Translations under genes and position numbers: made by a program
Part shown: positions 1 to 11,661 of the stretch, piece by piece
Layout: every line of letters begins with the position of its first letter
How positions within the stretch are numbered: position 1 is the stretch's first letter
Assembly (NCBI GenBank): GCA_037349105.1
Contig: JAYJMM010000083.1
Location: forward strand, 434,001-498,000
DNA: 64,000 nt
From: Limnomonas spitsbergensis
Taxonomy: Eukaryota > Chlorophyta > Chlorophyceae > Chlamydomonadales
Direction of reading: 5' to 3'
Notes under the pieces: generated by a model
What the model was told of the DNA's origin: nothing
What the model saw: only the letters and a program-made list of their open reading frames with translations
Databases searched by the model: none

Positions 1-3000
1 CCCCCCACCTTCACCCTTAGTGCCCCCCCACCTTCACCCTTAGTGTCCCCCCACCTTCACCCTTAGTGTCCCCCCACCTTCACCCTTAGTGTCCCCCCAC
101 CTTCACCCTTAGTTTCCCCCCACCTTCACCCTTAGTGCCCCCCCACCTTCACCCTTAGTGTCCCCCCACCTTCACCCTTAGTGCCCCCCCACCTTCACCC
201 TTAGTGCCCCTAAACCTTCACCCTTAGTGCCCCCCCACCTTCACCCTTAGTGCCCCCCATGTTTACCCTCAGTGCCCCCCACCTTCACCCTTAGTGCCCC
301 CCCACCTTCACCCTTAGTGTCCCCCCACCTTCACCCTTAGTGTCCCCCCACCTTCACCCTTAGTGTCCCCCTGCCTTCACCCTTAGTGCCCCCCCACCTT
401 CACCCTTAGTGCCCCCCCACCTTCACCCTTAGTGTCCCCCCACCTTCACCCTTAGTGTCCCCCCACCTTCACCCTTAGTGTCCCCCCACCTTCACTCTTA
501 GTGCCCCCCACGTTCACCCTTAGTGCCCCCCACGTTCACCCTTAGGGCCCCCCCACCTTCACCCTTAGTGTCCCCCCACCTTCACTCTTAGTGTCCCCCC
601 ACCTTCACCCTTAGTGTCCCCCCACCTTCACCCTTAGTGTCCCCCCACCTTCACCCTTAGTGTCCCCCCACCTTCACCCTTAGTGTCCCCCCACCTTCAC
701 CCTTAGTGTCCCCCCACCTTCACCCTTACTGCCCCCCACGTTCACCCTTAGTGCCCCTAAACCTTCACCCTTAATTAGTGCCCCCCAACCTTCACCCTTA
801 GTGCCCCCCCACCTTCACCCTTAGTTCCCCCCCACCTTCACCCTTAGTGCCCCTAAACCTTCACCCTTAGTGCCCCCCCACCTTCACCCTTAGTGCCCCC
901 CCACCTTCACCCTTAGTGTCCCCCCACCTTCACCCTTAGTGCCCCTAAACCTTCACCCTTAGTGCCCCCTACGTTCACCCTTAGTGTCCCCCCACCTTCA
1001 CCCTTAGTGCCCCCCCACGTTCACCCTTAGTGCCCCTAAACCTTCACCCTTAGTGCCCCTCCACGTTCACCCTTAGTGCCCCCCACCTTCACCCTTAGTG
1101 CCCCCCACGTTCACCCTTAGTGCCCCCCCACCTTCACCCTTAGTGTCCCCCCACCTTCACCCTTAGTGCCCCCCCACCTTCACCCTTAGTGCCCCCCCAC
1201 CTTCACCCTTAGTGTCCTTCCACCTTCACCCTTAATTAGTGCCCCCCCACCTTCACCCTTAGTGCCCCCCCACCTTCACCCTTAGTGTCCCCCCACCTTC
1301 ACCCTTAGTGCCCCCCCACGTTCACCCTTAGTGCCCCCCCACCTTCACCCTTAGTGCCCCCCCACCTTCACCCTTAGTGCCCCCCCACCTTCACCCATAG
1401 TGTCCCCCCACCTTCACCCTTAGTGCCCCTAAACCTTCACCCTCAGTGCCCCCCCACCTTCACCCTTTGTGTCCCCCCACCTTCACCCTTAGTGTCCCCC
1501 CACCTTCACCCTTAGTGTACCCCCACCTTCACCCTTACTGCCCCCCACGTTCACCCTTAGTGCCCCCCACCTTCACCCTTAGTGTCCCCCCACCTTCACC
1601 CTTAGTGTCCCCCCACCTTCACCCTTAGTGTCCCCCCACCTTCACCCTTAGTGTCCCCCCACCTTCACCCTTAGTGTCCCCCCACCTTCACCCTTAGTGC
1701 CCCCCCACCTTCACCCTTAGTGTCCCCCCACCTTCACCCTTAGTGCCCCCCACGTTCACCCTCAGTGCCCCCCCACCTTCACCCTTAGTGCCCCCCCACC
1801 TTCACCCTTAGTGCCCCCCACGTTCACCCTTAGTGTCTCCCCACCTTCACCCTTAGTTTCCCCCCACCTTCACCCTTAGTGTCCCCCCACCTTCACCCTT
1901 AGTGTCCCCCCACCTTCACCCTTAGTGCCCCCCACCTTCACCCTTAGTGCCCCCCACGTTCACCCTTAGTGCCCCCCCACCTTCACCCTTAGTGCCCCCC
2001 ACGTTCACCCTTAGTGCCCCTAAACCTTCACCCTTAGTGCCCCCCACGTTCACCCTTAGTGTCCCCCCACCTTCACCCTCAGTGCCCCCCACGTTCACCC
2101 TTAGTGCCCCTCCACCTTCACCCTTAGTGCCCCCCCACCTTCACTCTTAGTGCCCCCCCACCTTCACCCTTAGTGCCCCCCCACCTTCACCCTTAGTGCC
2201 CCCCACGTTCACCCTTAGTGTCCCCCCACGTTCACCCTTAGTGCCCCCCCACCTTCACCCTTAGTGCCCCCCCACCTTCACCCTCAGTGCCCCCCACGTT
2301 CACCCTTAGTGCCCCCCCACCTTCACCCTTAGTGTCCCCCCACCTTCACCCTTAGTGCCCCCCACGTTCACCCTTAGTGCCCCCCCACCTTCACCCTTAG
2401 TGCCCCCCACGTTCACCCTTAGTGTCCCCCCACCTTCACCCTTAGTGCCCCCCACGTTCACCCTTAGTGTCCCCCCACCTTCACCCTTAGTGCCCCCCAC
2501 CTTCACCCTTAGTGTCCCCCCACCTTCACCCTTAGTGCCCCCCACGTTCACCCTCAGTGCCCCCCCACCTTCACCCTAAGTATCCCCCCACCTTCACCCT
2601 TAGTGCCCCCCACGTTCACCCTCAGTGCCCCCCACCTTCACCCTTAGTGCCCCCCCACCTTCACCCTTAGTGCCCCCCACCTTCACCCTTAGTGCCCCCC
2701 CACCTTCACCCTTAGTGCCCCCCCACCTTCACCCTTAGTGCCCCCCACGTTCACCCTTAGTGCCCCTAAACCTTCACCCTTAGTGCCCCCCCACCTTCAC
2801 CCTTAGTGTCCCCCCACCTTCACCCTTAGTGCCCCCCCACCTTCACCCTTAGTGCCCCCCCACCTTCACCCTTAGTGCCCCTAAACCTTCACCCTTAGTG
2901 CCCCCCCACCTTCACCCTTAGTGCCCCCCACGTTCACCCTCAGTGCCCCCCACGTTCACCCTTAGTGCCCCCCCACCTTCACCCTCAGTGTCCCCCCACC

Positions 3001-6000
3001 TTCACCCTTAGTGTCCCCCCACCTTCACCCTTAGTGTCCCCCCACCTTCACCCTTAGTGCCCCCCCACCTTCACCCTTAGTGCCCCCCCACCTTCACCCT
3101 TAGTGTCCCCCCACCTTCACCCTTAGTGTCCCCCCACCTTCACCCTTAGTGTCCCCCCACCTTCACCCTTAGTTTCCCCCCACATTCACCCTTAGTGCCC
3201 CCCCACCTTCACCCTTAGTGTCCCCCCACCTTCACCCTTAGTGCCCCCCCACCTTCACCCTTAGTGCCCCTAAACCTTCACCCTTAGTGCCCCCCCACCT
3301 TCACCCTTAGTGCCCCCCATGTTTACCCTCAGTGCCCCCCACCTTCACCCTTAGTGCCCCCCCACCTTCACCCTTAGTGTCCCCCCACCTTCACCCTTAG
3401 TGTCCCCCCACCTTCACCCTTAGTGTCCCCCTGCCTTCACCCTTAGTGCCCCCCCACCTTCACCCTTAGTGCCCCCCCACCTTCACCCTTAGTGTCCCCC
3501 CACCTTCACCCTTAGTGTCCCCCCACCTTCACCCTTAGTGTCCCCCCACCTTCACTCTTAGTGCCCCCCACGTTCACCCTTAGTGCCCCCCACGTTCACC
3601 CTTAGGGCCCCCCCACCTTCACCCTTAGTGTCCCCCCACCTTCACTCTTAGTGTCCCCCCACCTTCACCCTTAGTGTCCCCCCACCTTCACCCTTAGTGT
3701 CCCCCCACCTTCACCCTTAGTGTCCCCCCACCTTCACCCTTAGTGTCCCCCCACCTTCACCCTTAGTGTCCCCCCACCTTCACCCTTACTGCCCCCCACG
3801 TTCACCCTTAGTGCCCCCCACCTTCACCCTTAGTGTCCCCCCACCTTCACCCTTAGTGTCCCCCCACCTTCACCCTTAGTGTCCCCCCACCTTCACCCTT
3901 AGTGTCCCCCCACCTTCACCCTTAGTGTCCCCCCACCTTCACCCTTAGTGCCCCCCCACCTTCACCCTTAGTGTCCCCCCACCTTCACCCTTAGTGTCCC
4001 CCCACCTTCACCCTTAGGTCCCCCCACGTTCACCCTCAGTGCCCCCCACCTTCACCCTTAGTGCCCCCCCACCTTCACCCTTAGTGTCCCCCCACCTTCA
4101 CCCTTAGTGTCCCCCCACCTTCACCCTTAGTGTCCCCCCACCTTCACCCTTAGTGTCCCCCCACCTTCACCCTTAGTGCCCCCCCACCTTCACCCTTAGT
4201 GCCCCCCCACCTTCACCCTTAGTGTCCCCCCACCTTCACCCTTAGTGCCCCCCCACCTTCACCCTTAGTGCCCCCCACGTTCACCCTTAGTGCCCCCCCA
4301 CCTTCACCCTTAGTGCCCCTAAACCTTCACCCTTAATTAGTGCCCCCCCACCTTCACCCTTAGTGCCCCCCCACCTTCACCCTTAGTGCCCCCCCACCTT
4401 CACCCTTAGTGCCCCTAAACCTTCACCCTTAGTGCCCCCCCACCTTCACCCTTAGTGCCCCCCCACCTTCACCCTTAGTGTCCCCCCACCTTCACCCTTA
4501 GTGCCCCCCCACCTTCACCCTTAGTGTCCCCCCACCTTCACCCTTAGTGCCCCCCCACCTTCACCCTTAGTGCCCCTAAACCTTCACCCTTAGTGCCCCC
4601 CCACCTTCACCCTTAGTGCCCCCCATGTTTACCCTCAGTGCCCCCCACCTTCACCCTTAGTGCCCCCCCACCTTCACCCTTAGTGTCCCCCCACCTTCAC
4701 CCTTAGTGTCCCCCCACCTTCACCCTTAGTGTCCCCCTGCCTTCACCCTTAGTGCCCCCCCACCTTCACCCTTAGTGCCCCCCCACCTTCACCCTTAGTG
4801 TCCCCCCACCTTCACCCTTAGTGTCCCCCCACCTTCACCCTTAGTGTCCCCCCACCTTCACCCTTAGTGCCCCCCACGTTCACCCTTAGTGCCCCCCACG
4901 TTCACCCTTAGGGCCCCCCCACCTTCACCCTTAGTGTCCCCCCACCTTCACCCTTACTGCCCCCCACGTTCACCCTTAGTGCCCCCCACCTTCACCCTTA
5001 GTGTCCCCCCACCTTCACCCTTAGTGTCCCCCCACCTTCACCCTTAGTGTCCCCCCACCTTCACCCTTAGTGTCCCCCCACCTTCACCCTTAGTGTCCCC
5101 CCACCTTCACCCTTAGTGCCCCCCCACCTTCACCCTTAGTGTCCCCCCACCTTCACCCTTAGTGTCCCCCCACCTTCACCCTTAGGTCCCCCCACGTTCA
5201 CCCTCAGTGCCTACACCTTCACCCTTAGTGCCCCCCCACCTTCACCCTTAGTGTCCCCCCACCTTCACCCTTAGTGTCCCCCCACCTTCACCCTTAGTGT
5301 CCCCCCACCTTCACCCTTAGTGTCCCCCCACCTTCACCCTTAGTGCCCCCCCACCTTCACCCTTAGTGCCCCCCCACCTTCACCCTTAGTGTCCCCCCAC
5401 CTTCACCCTTAGTGCCCCCCCACCTTCACCCTTAGTGCCCCCCACCTTCACCCTTAGTGCCCCCCCACCTTCACCCTTAGTGCCCCTAAACCTTCACCCT
5501 TAATTAGTGCCCCCCAACCTTCACCCTTAGTGCCCCCCCACCTTCACCCTTAGTGCCCCCCACGTTCACCCTTAGTGCCCCTAAACCTTCACCCTTAGTG
5601 CCCCCCCACCTTCACCCTTAGTGCCCCCCCACCTTCACCCTTAGTGTCCCCCCACCTTCACCCTTAGTGCCCCTAAACCTTCACCCTTAGTGCCCCCTAC
5701 GTTCACCCTTAGTGCCCCTAAACCTTCACCCTTAGTGCCCCCCCACGTTCACCCTTAGTGCCCCTAAACCTTCACCCTTAGTGCCCCCCCACGTTCACCC
5801 TTAGTGCCCCCCACCTTCACCCTTAGTGCCCCCCACGTTCACCCTTAGTGCCCCCCCACCTTCACCCTTAGTGTCCCCCCACCTTCACCCTTAGTGCCCC
5901 CCCACCTTCACCCTTAGTGCCCCCCCACCTTCACCCTTAGTGTCCCCCCACCTTCACCCTTAATTAGTGCCCCCCCACCTTCACCCTTAGTGCCCCCCCA

Positions 6001-6968
6001 CCTTCACCCTTAGTGTCCCCCCACCTTCACCCTTAGTGCCCCCCCACGTTCACCCTTAGTGCCCCCCCACCTTCACCCTTAGTGCCCCCCCACCTTCACC
6101 CTTAGTGCCCCCCCACCTTCACCCATAGTGTCCCCCCACCTTCACCCTTAGTGCCCCCCCACCTTCACCCTCAGTGCCCCCCCACCTTCACCCTTAGTGT
6201 CCCCCCACCTTCACCCTTAGTGCCCCCCACGTTCACCCTTAGTGTCCCCCCACCTTCACCCTTAGTGCCCCTCCACCTTCACCCTTAGTGCCCCCCCACC
6301 TTCACCCTTAGTGCCCCTAAACCTTCACCCTTAATTAGTGCCCCCCAACCTTCACCCTTACTGTCCCCCCACCTTCACCCTTAGTGCCCCCCCACCTTCA
6401 CCCTTAGTGTCCCCCCACCTTCACTCTTAGTGCCCCCCACGTTCACCCTTAGTGCCCCCCACGTTCACCCTTAGGGCCCCCCCACCTTCACCCTTAGTGC
6501 CCCCCCACCTTCACCCTTAGTGTCCTTCCACCTTCACCCTTAATTAGTGCCCCCCCACCTTCACCCTTAGTGCCCCCCCACCTTCACCCTTAGTGTCCCC
6601 CCACCTTCACCCTTAGTGCCCCCCCACGTTCACCCTTAGTGCCCCCCCACCTTCACCCTTACTGCCCCCCCACCTTCACCCTTAGTGCCCCCCCACCTTC
6701 ACCCATAGTGTCCCCCCACCTTCACCCTTAGTGCCCCCCCACCTTCACCCTCAGTGCCCCCCCACCTTCACCCTTAGTGTCCCCCCACCTTCACCCTTAG
6801 GTCCCCCCACGTTCACCCTTAGTGTCCCCCCACCTTCACCCTTAGTGCCCCTCCACCTTCACCCTTAGTGCCCCCCCACCTTCACCCTTAGTGCCCCTAA
6901 ACCTTCACCCTTAATTAGTGCCCCCCAACCTTCACCCTTACTGTCCCCCCACCTTCACCCTTAGTGCC
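1..6968. repeat. C-rich minisatellite, 22-24 bp unit
   Basis: About 300 head-to-tail copies of a 22-24 bp unit of the form TG(T/C)CCCCCCACCTTCACCCTTAG. Variants include CCACGTTCACC (one C shorter), a unit containing CCCCTAAACC, and units extended by ATTAG (for example near 772, 1231, 4332, 5500, 6330, 6911). The array starts before the window. Longer blocks are re-duplicated: 1 to about 757 recurs nearly unchanged at 3,061-3,817, and the rare ATGTTTACCCTC variant occurs at 258, 3,318 and 4,624. The minus strand is G-rich with several G-runs per unit. Open frames inside it (proline/serine/threonine repeats) are composition artefacts. No gene is seen here. Confidence 0.98.
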
Positions 6969-6969
6969 C

Positions 6970-7303
6970 CCCCCACCACCATCACACTATGTCCTCCCCC
7001 CTTCACCCCTCCGCCCCCCCTCCACCACCTCATTTCCCTTCGTATAACCTCTCATTACACCCTTAGCCTTACCCTTATGAGTATACTGTTCATAGCACGA
7101 TACCTATTATTATAATACCGGTAGCCCTGATCAAGCGTTCGCTTTTGCTCAACTGCTTATGATGAAGAGCCGTACAATGATGATGTCCGTGCCCTAGATA
7201 TGACTGCTGCCAGCAGCAAAAGGCATTGTAGGCGCATTTACCATCCCTTTAGTAGATTCTGATTGATGACATTTCCCCATTTGCCATTATCTGACCTTAA
7301 GCG
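6970..7303. other. Array edge and unannotated spacer
   Basis: The minisatellite decays here into short C-rich and CACC-rich sequence, then becomes ordinary sequence from about 7,040. I see no gene, RNA or recognisable element up to 7,303. Confidence 0.6.
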
Positions 7304-7513
7304 ATGGCGATGGCAATGTGGACGCCGAAGAGTTTCGCCATGCCATGGCAGCAAGCATGTGGAACGCAAAGCTGGTGGGTCCGTACTTATGTAGTTGCTG
7401 CACTACTAGGCCTGCTACTTACCAGTGTTATTACTTGTATCGTGTTGTGGAAGGCTCAATATCATACCAAGAGGCGTAGTTTCATTCCGGGGCTTGTTGG
7501 TCGCACTCAGTAG
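7304..7513 (+). CDS. Small single-pass membrane protein candidate (unrecognised)
   Basis: An open frame of 69 codons with an ATG cluster at its start. Residues about 26-48 form a hydrophobic stretch (YVVAALLGLLLTSVITCIVLW) followed by a basic segment (KAQYHTKRRS), which reads as one membrane span with a positive cytoplasmic flank. I do not recognise a family. It lies about 150 bp upstream of a second membrane-span-like exon (7,663-7,752), so it may be an exon of the same gene, an older duplicate of it, or a chance frame. Confidence 0.25.
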   Translation: MAMAMWTPKSFAMPWQQACGTQSWWVRTYVVAALLGLLLTSVITCIVLWKAQYHTKRRSFIPGLVGRTQ

Positions 7514-7662
7514 TTTTTATTATTCCGCTAGTCCACCATCAGCGGGCCGCGCCACGGTCGCTTAAGGCCGGATTGGTGCCAACCCTTCCTTGACGGGCCT
7601 ACATCAAGTGAACAGGGGAATATTCAACACTCACCATGCACCTAATTGTTGACACTGGCAAA

Positions 7663-8707
7663 GTACGCCAAAGCCATCATCATCACGCTAGTCTTCGGAC
7701 TGTTGGTGACAGTGGGCTTGGTCTGCGGTTTGAGCTTCCTCATTGTTGTGGTAAGCCGGGGGAAAATGCAGTATAATAAGGTTCACATGCATGACAAAAC
7801 AGCCCACATGCATGACATAACAGCCCACATGCATGACATGACAGCTCACAGGCATGACATGACAGCTCACAGGCATGACATGACAGCTCACAGGCATGAC
7901 ATGACAGCTCACAGGTAGGCATGACATTACAGCTCACAGGCATGACATGACATTCTTGACTTTCTTGTCCATGATTTTTTCATTGCTCAGCTGTTGCGGG
8001 CCAAGACTCAAGCAGCCTCCAGGCCTTGTCCACTTACAAGGTGGTGTGCTCCTTGGACTTGATGACACGCTCGGACCTCACTTCAGAATCTTGCTTGTGC
8101 GGGATCATGGCCCACAACTCCGTGTCCGCCAATGTGACCACAGCGTCAGCATCAAGGTTACTATTTAGAGGGTGGTTCGGATAGGGTAGAAGTCTTTTTG
8201 TGGTCGGACTCTATATGTTGCATTAGTTGCTTTGTTATTTGGCTCAGAAACAACAGTAGCCACGCTGCTACTTCATGCCGGCTCACAACATTTTTGAAGC
8301 GCGATGGGATGGCAGCCGGCATGTTCCGACTCCATGCCCTTCCCCCCCACCGACCCTTGGCCTCGTTAACTTACCTTCCTGCTTGCAGGCGCCGAGTGTT
8401 GAGTGCCCTGCTCCCCAACCAGGGCACGGGCAGCGGCCTTCTGGACCTCCACCCCGATTTGCACACTGTGGAGGGCAGCCCGTTGATGAGCGTCACATGC
8501 GGGGACGCCAAGGCTGTGCTCAAGGAGACCACGGATACCGGGCCCGACGTATTCGCGTCTGTTACACTGAAGGGAGTTTGTTATGGGGTTATTGGGACGA
8601 TGATTCGCCACGTTAAGGAAGGTCGGATGGGAGCAGGCACCGTGTCATGTCTGTGTCCATGGCTTGGGGGTCTGTCTATATATATGTATCCATATCAGGT
8701 CGATTAG
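7663..8707 (+). CDS. Candidate exons of an unidentified membrane-anchored protein
   Basis: Three stretches look like exons. (1) About 7,663-7,752 encodes a long hydrophobic segment (AIIITLVFGLLVTVGLVCGL then FLIVVV) and ends at a GTAAGC donor. (2) 7,991-8,156 follows a CTCAG acceptor; read in the frame with GCG at 7,996 it gives a Ser/Thr/Cys-rich stretch (SLDLMTRSDLTSESCLCGIM) and ends in a phase-2 donor. (3) From 8,389, after TGCTTGCAG, a phase-2 exon continues in frame through NQGTGSGLLDLHPDLH and VSVTLKGV-like sequence, open to a stop at 8,707. Exons 2 and 3 join cleanly; exons 1 and 2 are one base out of phase, so a small exon may be missing. Inferred topology: one span and an extracytoplasmic domain. 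Family unknown. More candidate exons lie at 16.6 and 17.4 kb. Confidence 0.35.
7785..7950. repeat. 20-21 bp minisatellite in putative intron
   Basis: About eight copies of a unit like CATGACATGACAGCTCACAGG, the first ones with GCC in place of GCTCACAGG. It fills most of the putative intron between the membrane-span exon and the next candidate exon. Short open frames on both strands are by-products of the repeat. Confidence 0.9.
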
Positions 8708-8804
8708 GAAATCCAAAGATGTAAAACTGTATAAATGAAATGTGTGACCAATCTAGCATTGCACCAGATAGCAATCAAGGACTATTGATGTCAGTACCAG
8801 GCAG

Positions 8805-8905
8805 AAAGAAAGAAAGAAATCTACGCCCCGTGAGGGGCGTGAGAGTTAAGGAAACAGCGCAGCCTGGGCCGAGGCCACACCCTCGCCGCTACCGTGTCAG
8901 GCATA
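8805..8905 (+). repeat. Dispersed short repeat (AAGAAAGAAAG-type), copy 1
   Basis: The sequence runs AAGAAAGAAAG, a CTACGCCCC..GGGGCG inverted motif, GTGAG(A/G)GTTAAGGAA, ACAGCGCAGCCTGGGCCGA and AGGCCACA. Similar copies lie at 38,625-38,695, 62,155-62,235 (reverse), 62,305-62,385 and 63,600-63,690. Length and dispersal suggest a SINE or similar short non-autonomous element, but I found no clear Pol III A/B boxes. 8,906-9,127 holds nothing further that I recognise. Confidence 0.7.
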
Positions 8906-9127
8906 ATTTATTAGCCAATTAATTAGCCACTCACTCTCTCCAATGTCAGCAGTAGTCAGGAGTGGTAAAAAGCACTGCAGCTAACTTGTGTGTGTGTTGC
9001 AACACAAGTTAGCTGAAGTTACTCCCGGCTACGTTCGAATAAATGGGGTGGTGATTCTTTTTGATGGCAACTAGCGATGGCGGACTGCGGCGAATTACAT
9101 GCAGTCTAGGCCTCAAATTGTCTCATC

Positions 9128-9527
9128 TTGCCTAAATTGCTCTTCTGGGAGGTACTGACGATGCCGCAGCTAAAGCACAAGGGCTCCAGCTACAGGAGTG
9201 TGCGTGGCAGAGTGGTTGACCTCGGCGGGATAAATCCTTCCTATGATTCCAACGTCACGTCAGAAGACACACCTTTTGAATCAGTCCACCATTTTGAGGC
9301 TGTGCTGCCTGTGCTCAGTTCCCCCTTGGGAGATTACGCCATGGTATGCCCCTATCAGCCGCCGCCGCCAACATCTGGCAGTGATGACACAAGCACGGAA
9401 TGCACGTGAGACGTGTACAGAGTTGACGAACATCATCTCTCTGGTATCCACGCTCGTGAATCGCACGGCCAATTCAACTACTAGTGAGGGATATTTTAGC
9501 AGTTCTCTTTACGCACTCAAAGATTAA
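9128..9527 (+). other. Weak candidate exon sequence
   Basis: Two overlapping open frames. One, to 9,409, contains SYRSVRGRVVDLGGINPSYD; the other contains RETCTELTNIISLVSTLVNR and NSTTSEGYF. The composition is protein-like and a GTATGC donor-like site sits near 9,343. Neither frame matches a family I know. They could be exons of the unidentified gene that starts near 7.6 kb, but may be chance. Confidence 0.2.
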
Positions 9528-10148
9528 TCATCCAGCAGGTGTTGACATGCATTATCCTTCCATCCTCAACGGTTGTCGGCTCAAGCACCTGTCTGCCAAA
9601 AGACTGTCTGCCAAAAACATGCTAAGTCAGAATTCAACTCAAATTACAAGCCTCTTTTCTCCATAAATGAGGCATATTGTCCGAAACACTATTAATGTCT
9701 AAAACCTGAAACCTGAGAGGCTTGCTTACGCTTAGTCTGCCATGTCACGTGCAGGCACAATGCTTGTTCGTTGTCGATCATTATTACAAGATATGAAAGA
9801 AGAAAGAGACTACTTAAACTCCTTGCCAGGAGAAAAAATGTTGCCACAATGTTCTTCGGAAAGAAGAAAAGAGAACGCCGATGCGGCGTGGATTTTGGGA
9901 AGTACAGGTTGACGAGACGCCGAAGCCTCGGTCTGTATACTCTTAAAGGGAGAAAGGGGCTATGGCGGGTCAGTGAGAACAGGGGGAGATGCTGGACGGC
10001 AGTCGGGTGGACTGTTTTCAAGGAAACGTCGAAGTCGATGAATGGAATAGGCAGATTGGACAGTGTGAACTGCTAGTTGTTTGAGCAGTGGGGAGACTTG
10101 AAGGGTGTGATACCGGTACCAAGGACTGGAAAGAGGTGCATGATATCT

Positions 10149-10626
10149 TTATAGAAAATGCCAGAGCAACCAATGATGACGAGGTGAACATAGGGGTAGA
10201 GGATGTCTGTAGCAGGGAGGGGTAACGGATATGTAAGAGGGTGGGGGGCAGGAGTGTGGAGAGGGTCTATAACAGGTGTAGTGAGGGTCCATACATCCTG
10301 CGGCGCGAAGCAAATGTACCAACTGTGCATGTTGTGTGGATTTGTGGGAAAGGCAGAATTGTAGATTGGAGGTAAACCCGAGCTCAATAATATGGATGGT
10401 ACAACGGTGTTGGTGGTCAAGAAGGAAGGCATGCAGGGTCGGCAAGCCGGGCGGGAGGATAACTGTGGAGATCGGCAATGGTAAGGCCTTCAATTAAGAG
10501 GAGATCAGGACGAAGGCGGCAGAGTGTGGCAGGGGGGACAGCGGGAAGCATCCATTGCGGGATACGGGTGTCATAGACGCCTGGTGGGAGGGATGTAGCG
10601 GGTGTGGCATCCATAATTGTGAACAT
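10149..10626 (-). pseudogene. LINE restriction-like endonuclease remnant
   Basis: Two overlapping minus frames together hold a PD-(D/E)xK-like signature. The frame ending at 10,417 contains RLRPDLLLIEG (Asp codon near 10,506). A different frame, ending at 10,149, contains IHIIELGFTSN (Glu codon near 10,385), then QHAQLVHLLRAAG. An (R/K)PDLL motif followed by an acidic strand, just after a CCHC finger, matches the C-terminal restriction-like endonuclease of early-branching and Dualen-type LINEs. The split between frames means at least one indel. The usual lysine of the motif is not evident. Confidence 0.6.
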
Positions 10627-10683
10627 TCCACTATTTGTGCCTCTGTGGAGGGAACGTTGGATGAGGCAGAGGGCCTTGCTGCG

Positions 10684-11661
10684 TCAGGAGATATAAGAGG
10701 CCTGCATACGGGGATGCCTGCATCTTCCAAACATGTGTCCCTGTGTGTCCGAAGTAGCGTCAGGTGGGCCAGTAGGAGGTGGTGTACATATGGGGCAAAG
10801 GCCATCGGTAAACGAGCGCAATGTTGTTTTGTAGGGAATACGGAAGAGAAGTGCCCGTCTAGCTGTCCATAAGAGGTTGGCTCGCATACGGAGGATGCAG
10901 CGCTTCAGAGAAAAGTGGCAAGCAGAAGACTGCCACATGTGATTGTTATACAGGGGTAAAGAGTGGACATTTGCTTCGATTATGCGGGTATAGTATGTAG
11001 CACAAGATATGGTGGTACCACCGTCCGTAACGAGAGGGCAAGAAGAGTGGAGGTGTGCCTTGATAGAGGAGGTGAGGTCAGAAGTGAACCAAGGGGTGCC
11101 GTTTGTATCCGTTTGAGTATCGTCTTGGAGTAGGCAAGGCCAAGCTGGGAGGGAAGCCATGTACTGGTTGTTGATATGGGAAAGGTTAAATGTACATGTG
11201 CTGGATGCGTCCAAGGCTCGTGTTGCCCTAATGTCAGCAAGTTCATCGCCGATAATACCAATATGTGATTTCACCTTCTGGATGAGCGTTGGTAGGCCTA
11301 TGTTTGCCCGTGAAAGGAGTAGGCGGCGGATGGCCAGGAGGAGCAGTGCATGCTTGTCCTCAAGGAGATCATGTGGGTAAAAGACAGCTTTCTGTATGAG
11401 GTACATGCTGCAAAGACTGTCAGTGAAGATAGTAAGGGAAGGGGCAATGGTCAAGGCGGGGCCAGAAGGTGTATGGGCATGATCGAGGGCTGCATGAATG
11501 CCTCCAAGTTCAGCCCTGGTGATAGTGTTTGTTTCACATTTTCCAGTAGGGTTGACTGTATGGGTGGAGCCATCGACAGTGAAGTAAAAGGCAGCCCCTA
11601 TCAAGTTGTCGCCGGCGTCATCCTGTATACAAGCTCCGTCTGTGTAGTATGCCGGAAGCAA
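10684..11661 (-). pseudogene. LINE RNase H domain plus CCHC zinc finger
   Basis: A 325-codon frame beginning with an RNase H fold: YTDGA with catalytic D8, RAELGGIHAALDHA with E51, IFTDSLCSMY with D81, and KSHIGIIGDELAD with H133 and the final D143, so all four acidic residues are present. RNase H removes the RNA template strand during target-primed synthesis. About 160 residues later comes CPIC-x15-H-x4-C (CPIC...GHMFGRC), a CCHC finger of the kind that precedes the restriction-like endonuclease in RLE-bearing LINEs. The frame stops at 10,684, and the endonuclease part continues in other frames. Confidence 0.85.

Noticed and set aside
7688..7943. Cys/His-rich minus-strand frames resembling zinc fingers (SCHVMPV/CELSCHA repeats)
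   Set aside because: Generated by the CATGACATGACAGCTCACAGG minisatellite; the same repeat produces unrelated peptides in other frames.
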